The notes beneath the pieces are model-generated. The model was not told where the DNA came from. It ran no database searches and saw only the letters and a list, made by a program, of their open reading frames with translations. From assembly GCA_937901915.1 (NCBI GenBank), contig CALGUD010000020.1, positions 1-14,386 of the forward strand: a stretch of DNA of 14,386 bases. The letters are read 5' to 3'. Both the position numbers and the translations under genes were made by a program. The number at the start of each line of letters is the position of its first letter. Position 1 is the stretch's first letter. Source of the DNA: an uncultured Flavobacteriaceae bacterium. Its GTDB lineage: Bacteria > Bacteroidota > Bacteroidia > Flavobacteriales > Flavobacteriaceae. This document shows, piece by piece, positions 14,372-14,386 of this stretch.

Positions 14372-14386
14372 TGTCAATCCCACTAC

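Noticed and set aside
14282..14386. Plus-strand frame open from ATG 14282 to the window end (35 codons)
   Set aside because: It crosses a stem-loop with a T tract and a GC-rich hairpin repeat, has no recognisable family pattern, and is short enough to be open by chance.

Overview
The window is two unrelated pieces of DNA joined at about position 980. Positions 1 to about 983 are very AT-rich and encode an internal-to-C-terminal part of mitochondrial NADH dehydrogenase subunit 4 (nad4). It is read with TGA as tryptophan, so it comes from a eukaryotic organelle. From about 984 to the end the DNA is an ordinary bacterial chromosome segment of the Bacteroidota, most likely the Flavobacteriia. The reasons are moderate-to-low GC, the family-typical genes DUF4271 and DUF4296, a Lrp regulator, and TAnnTTTG -7 promoter elements in front of most transcription units. 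The join lies in a run of T inside the 3' end of a bacterial ATPase gene. The simplest reading is a chimeric contig from a mixed sample, such as a eukaryote with associated bacteria, and not a biological fusion.

Bacterial layout. Minus strand, 984-4697: mutS, followed by an AAA/DUF4143 ATPase that lost its C-terminus at the join. Two near-identical 16-bp palindromes stand directly upstream of the ATPase start. Divergent from mutS is a SpoU/TrmH-family RNA 2'-O-methyltransferase (4900-5430). It converges on an Lrp/AsnC regulator with 3 bp between them. Divergent from the regulator is a small DUF423 membrane protein (6061-6450). Next, on the minus strand, come a DUF4271 membrane protein and uroporphyrinogen-III synthase (hemD), probably one operon.

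At 8086-10569 a tight plus-strand operon encodes a polyprenol-phosphate mannose synthase-like glycosyltransferase, dihydroorotase (start codon directly after the previous stop) and a DUF4296 lipoprotein. It converges, with 1 bp between, on an NAD-dependent epimerase/dehydratase-like gene. Divergent from that is tyrS, whose ATG at 11740 is better than the upstream TTG, because that TTG belongs to a promoter element. The last gene, minus strand, is a LuxE-like acyl-activating protein.

The functions are mostly housekeeping: mismatch repair, RNA modification, tRNA charging, pyrimidine and heme synthesis, and lipid-linked sugar synthesis. I see no CRISPR array, phage, transposase, defence island or tRNA. 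The points most worth a second look are the mitochondrial/bacterial join, the paired palindromes before the ATPase, the likely non-ATG start of the DUF4271 gene, the nested inverted-repeat element after tyrS, and the C-terminal cysteine of the LuxE-like protein.
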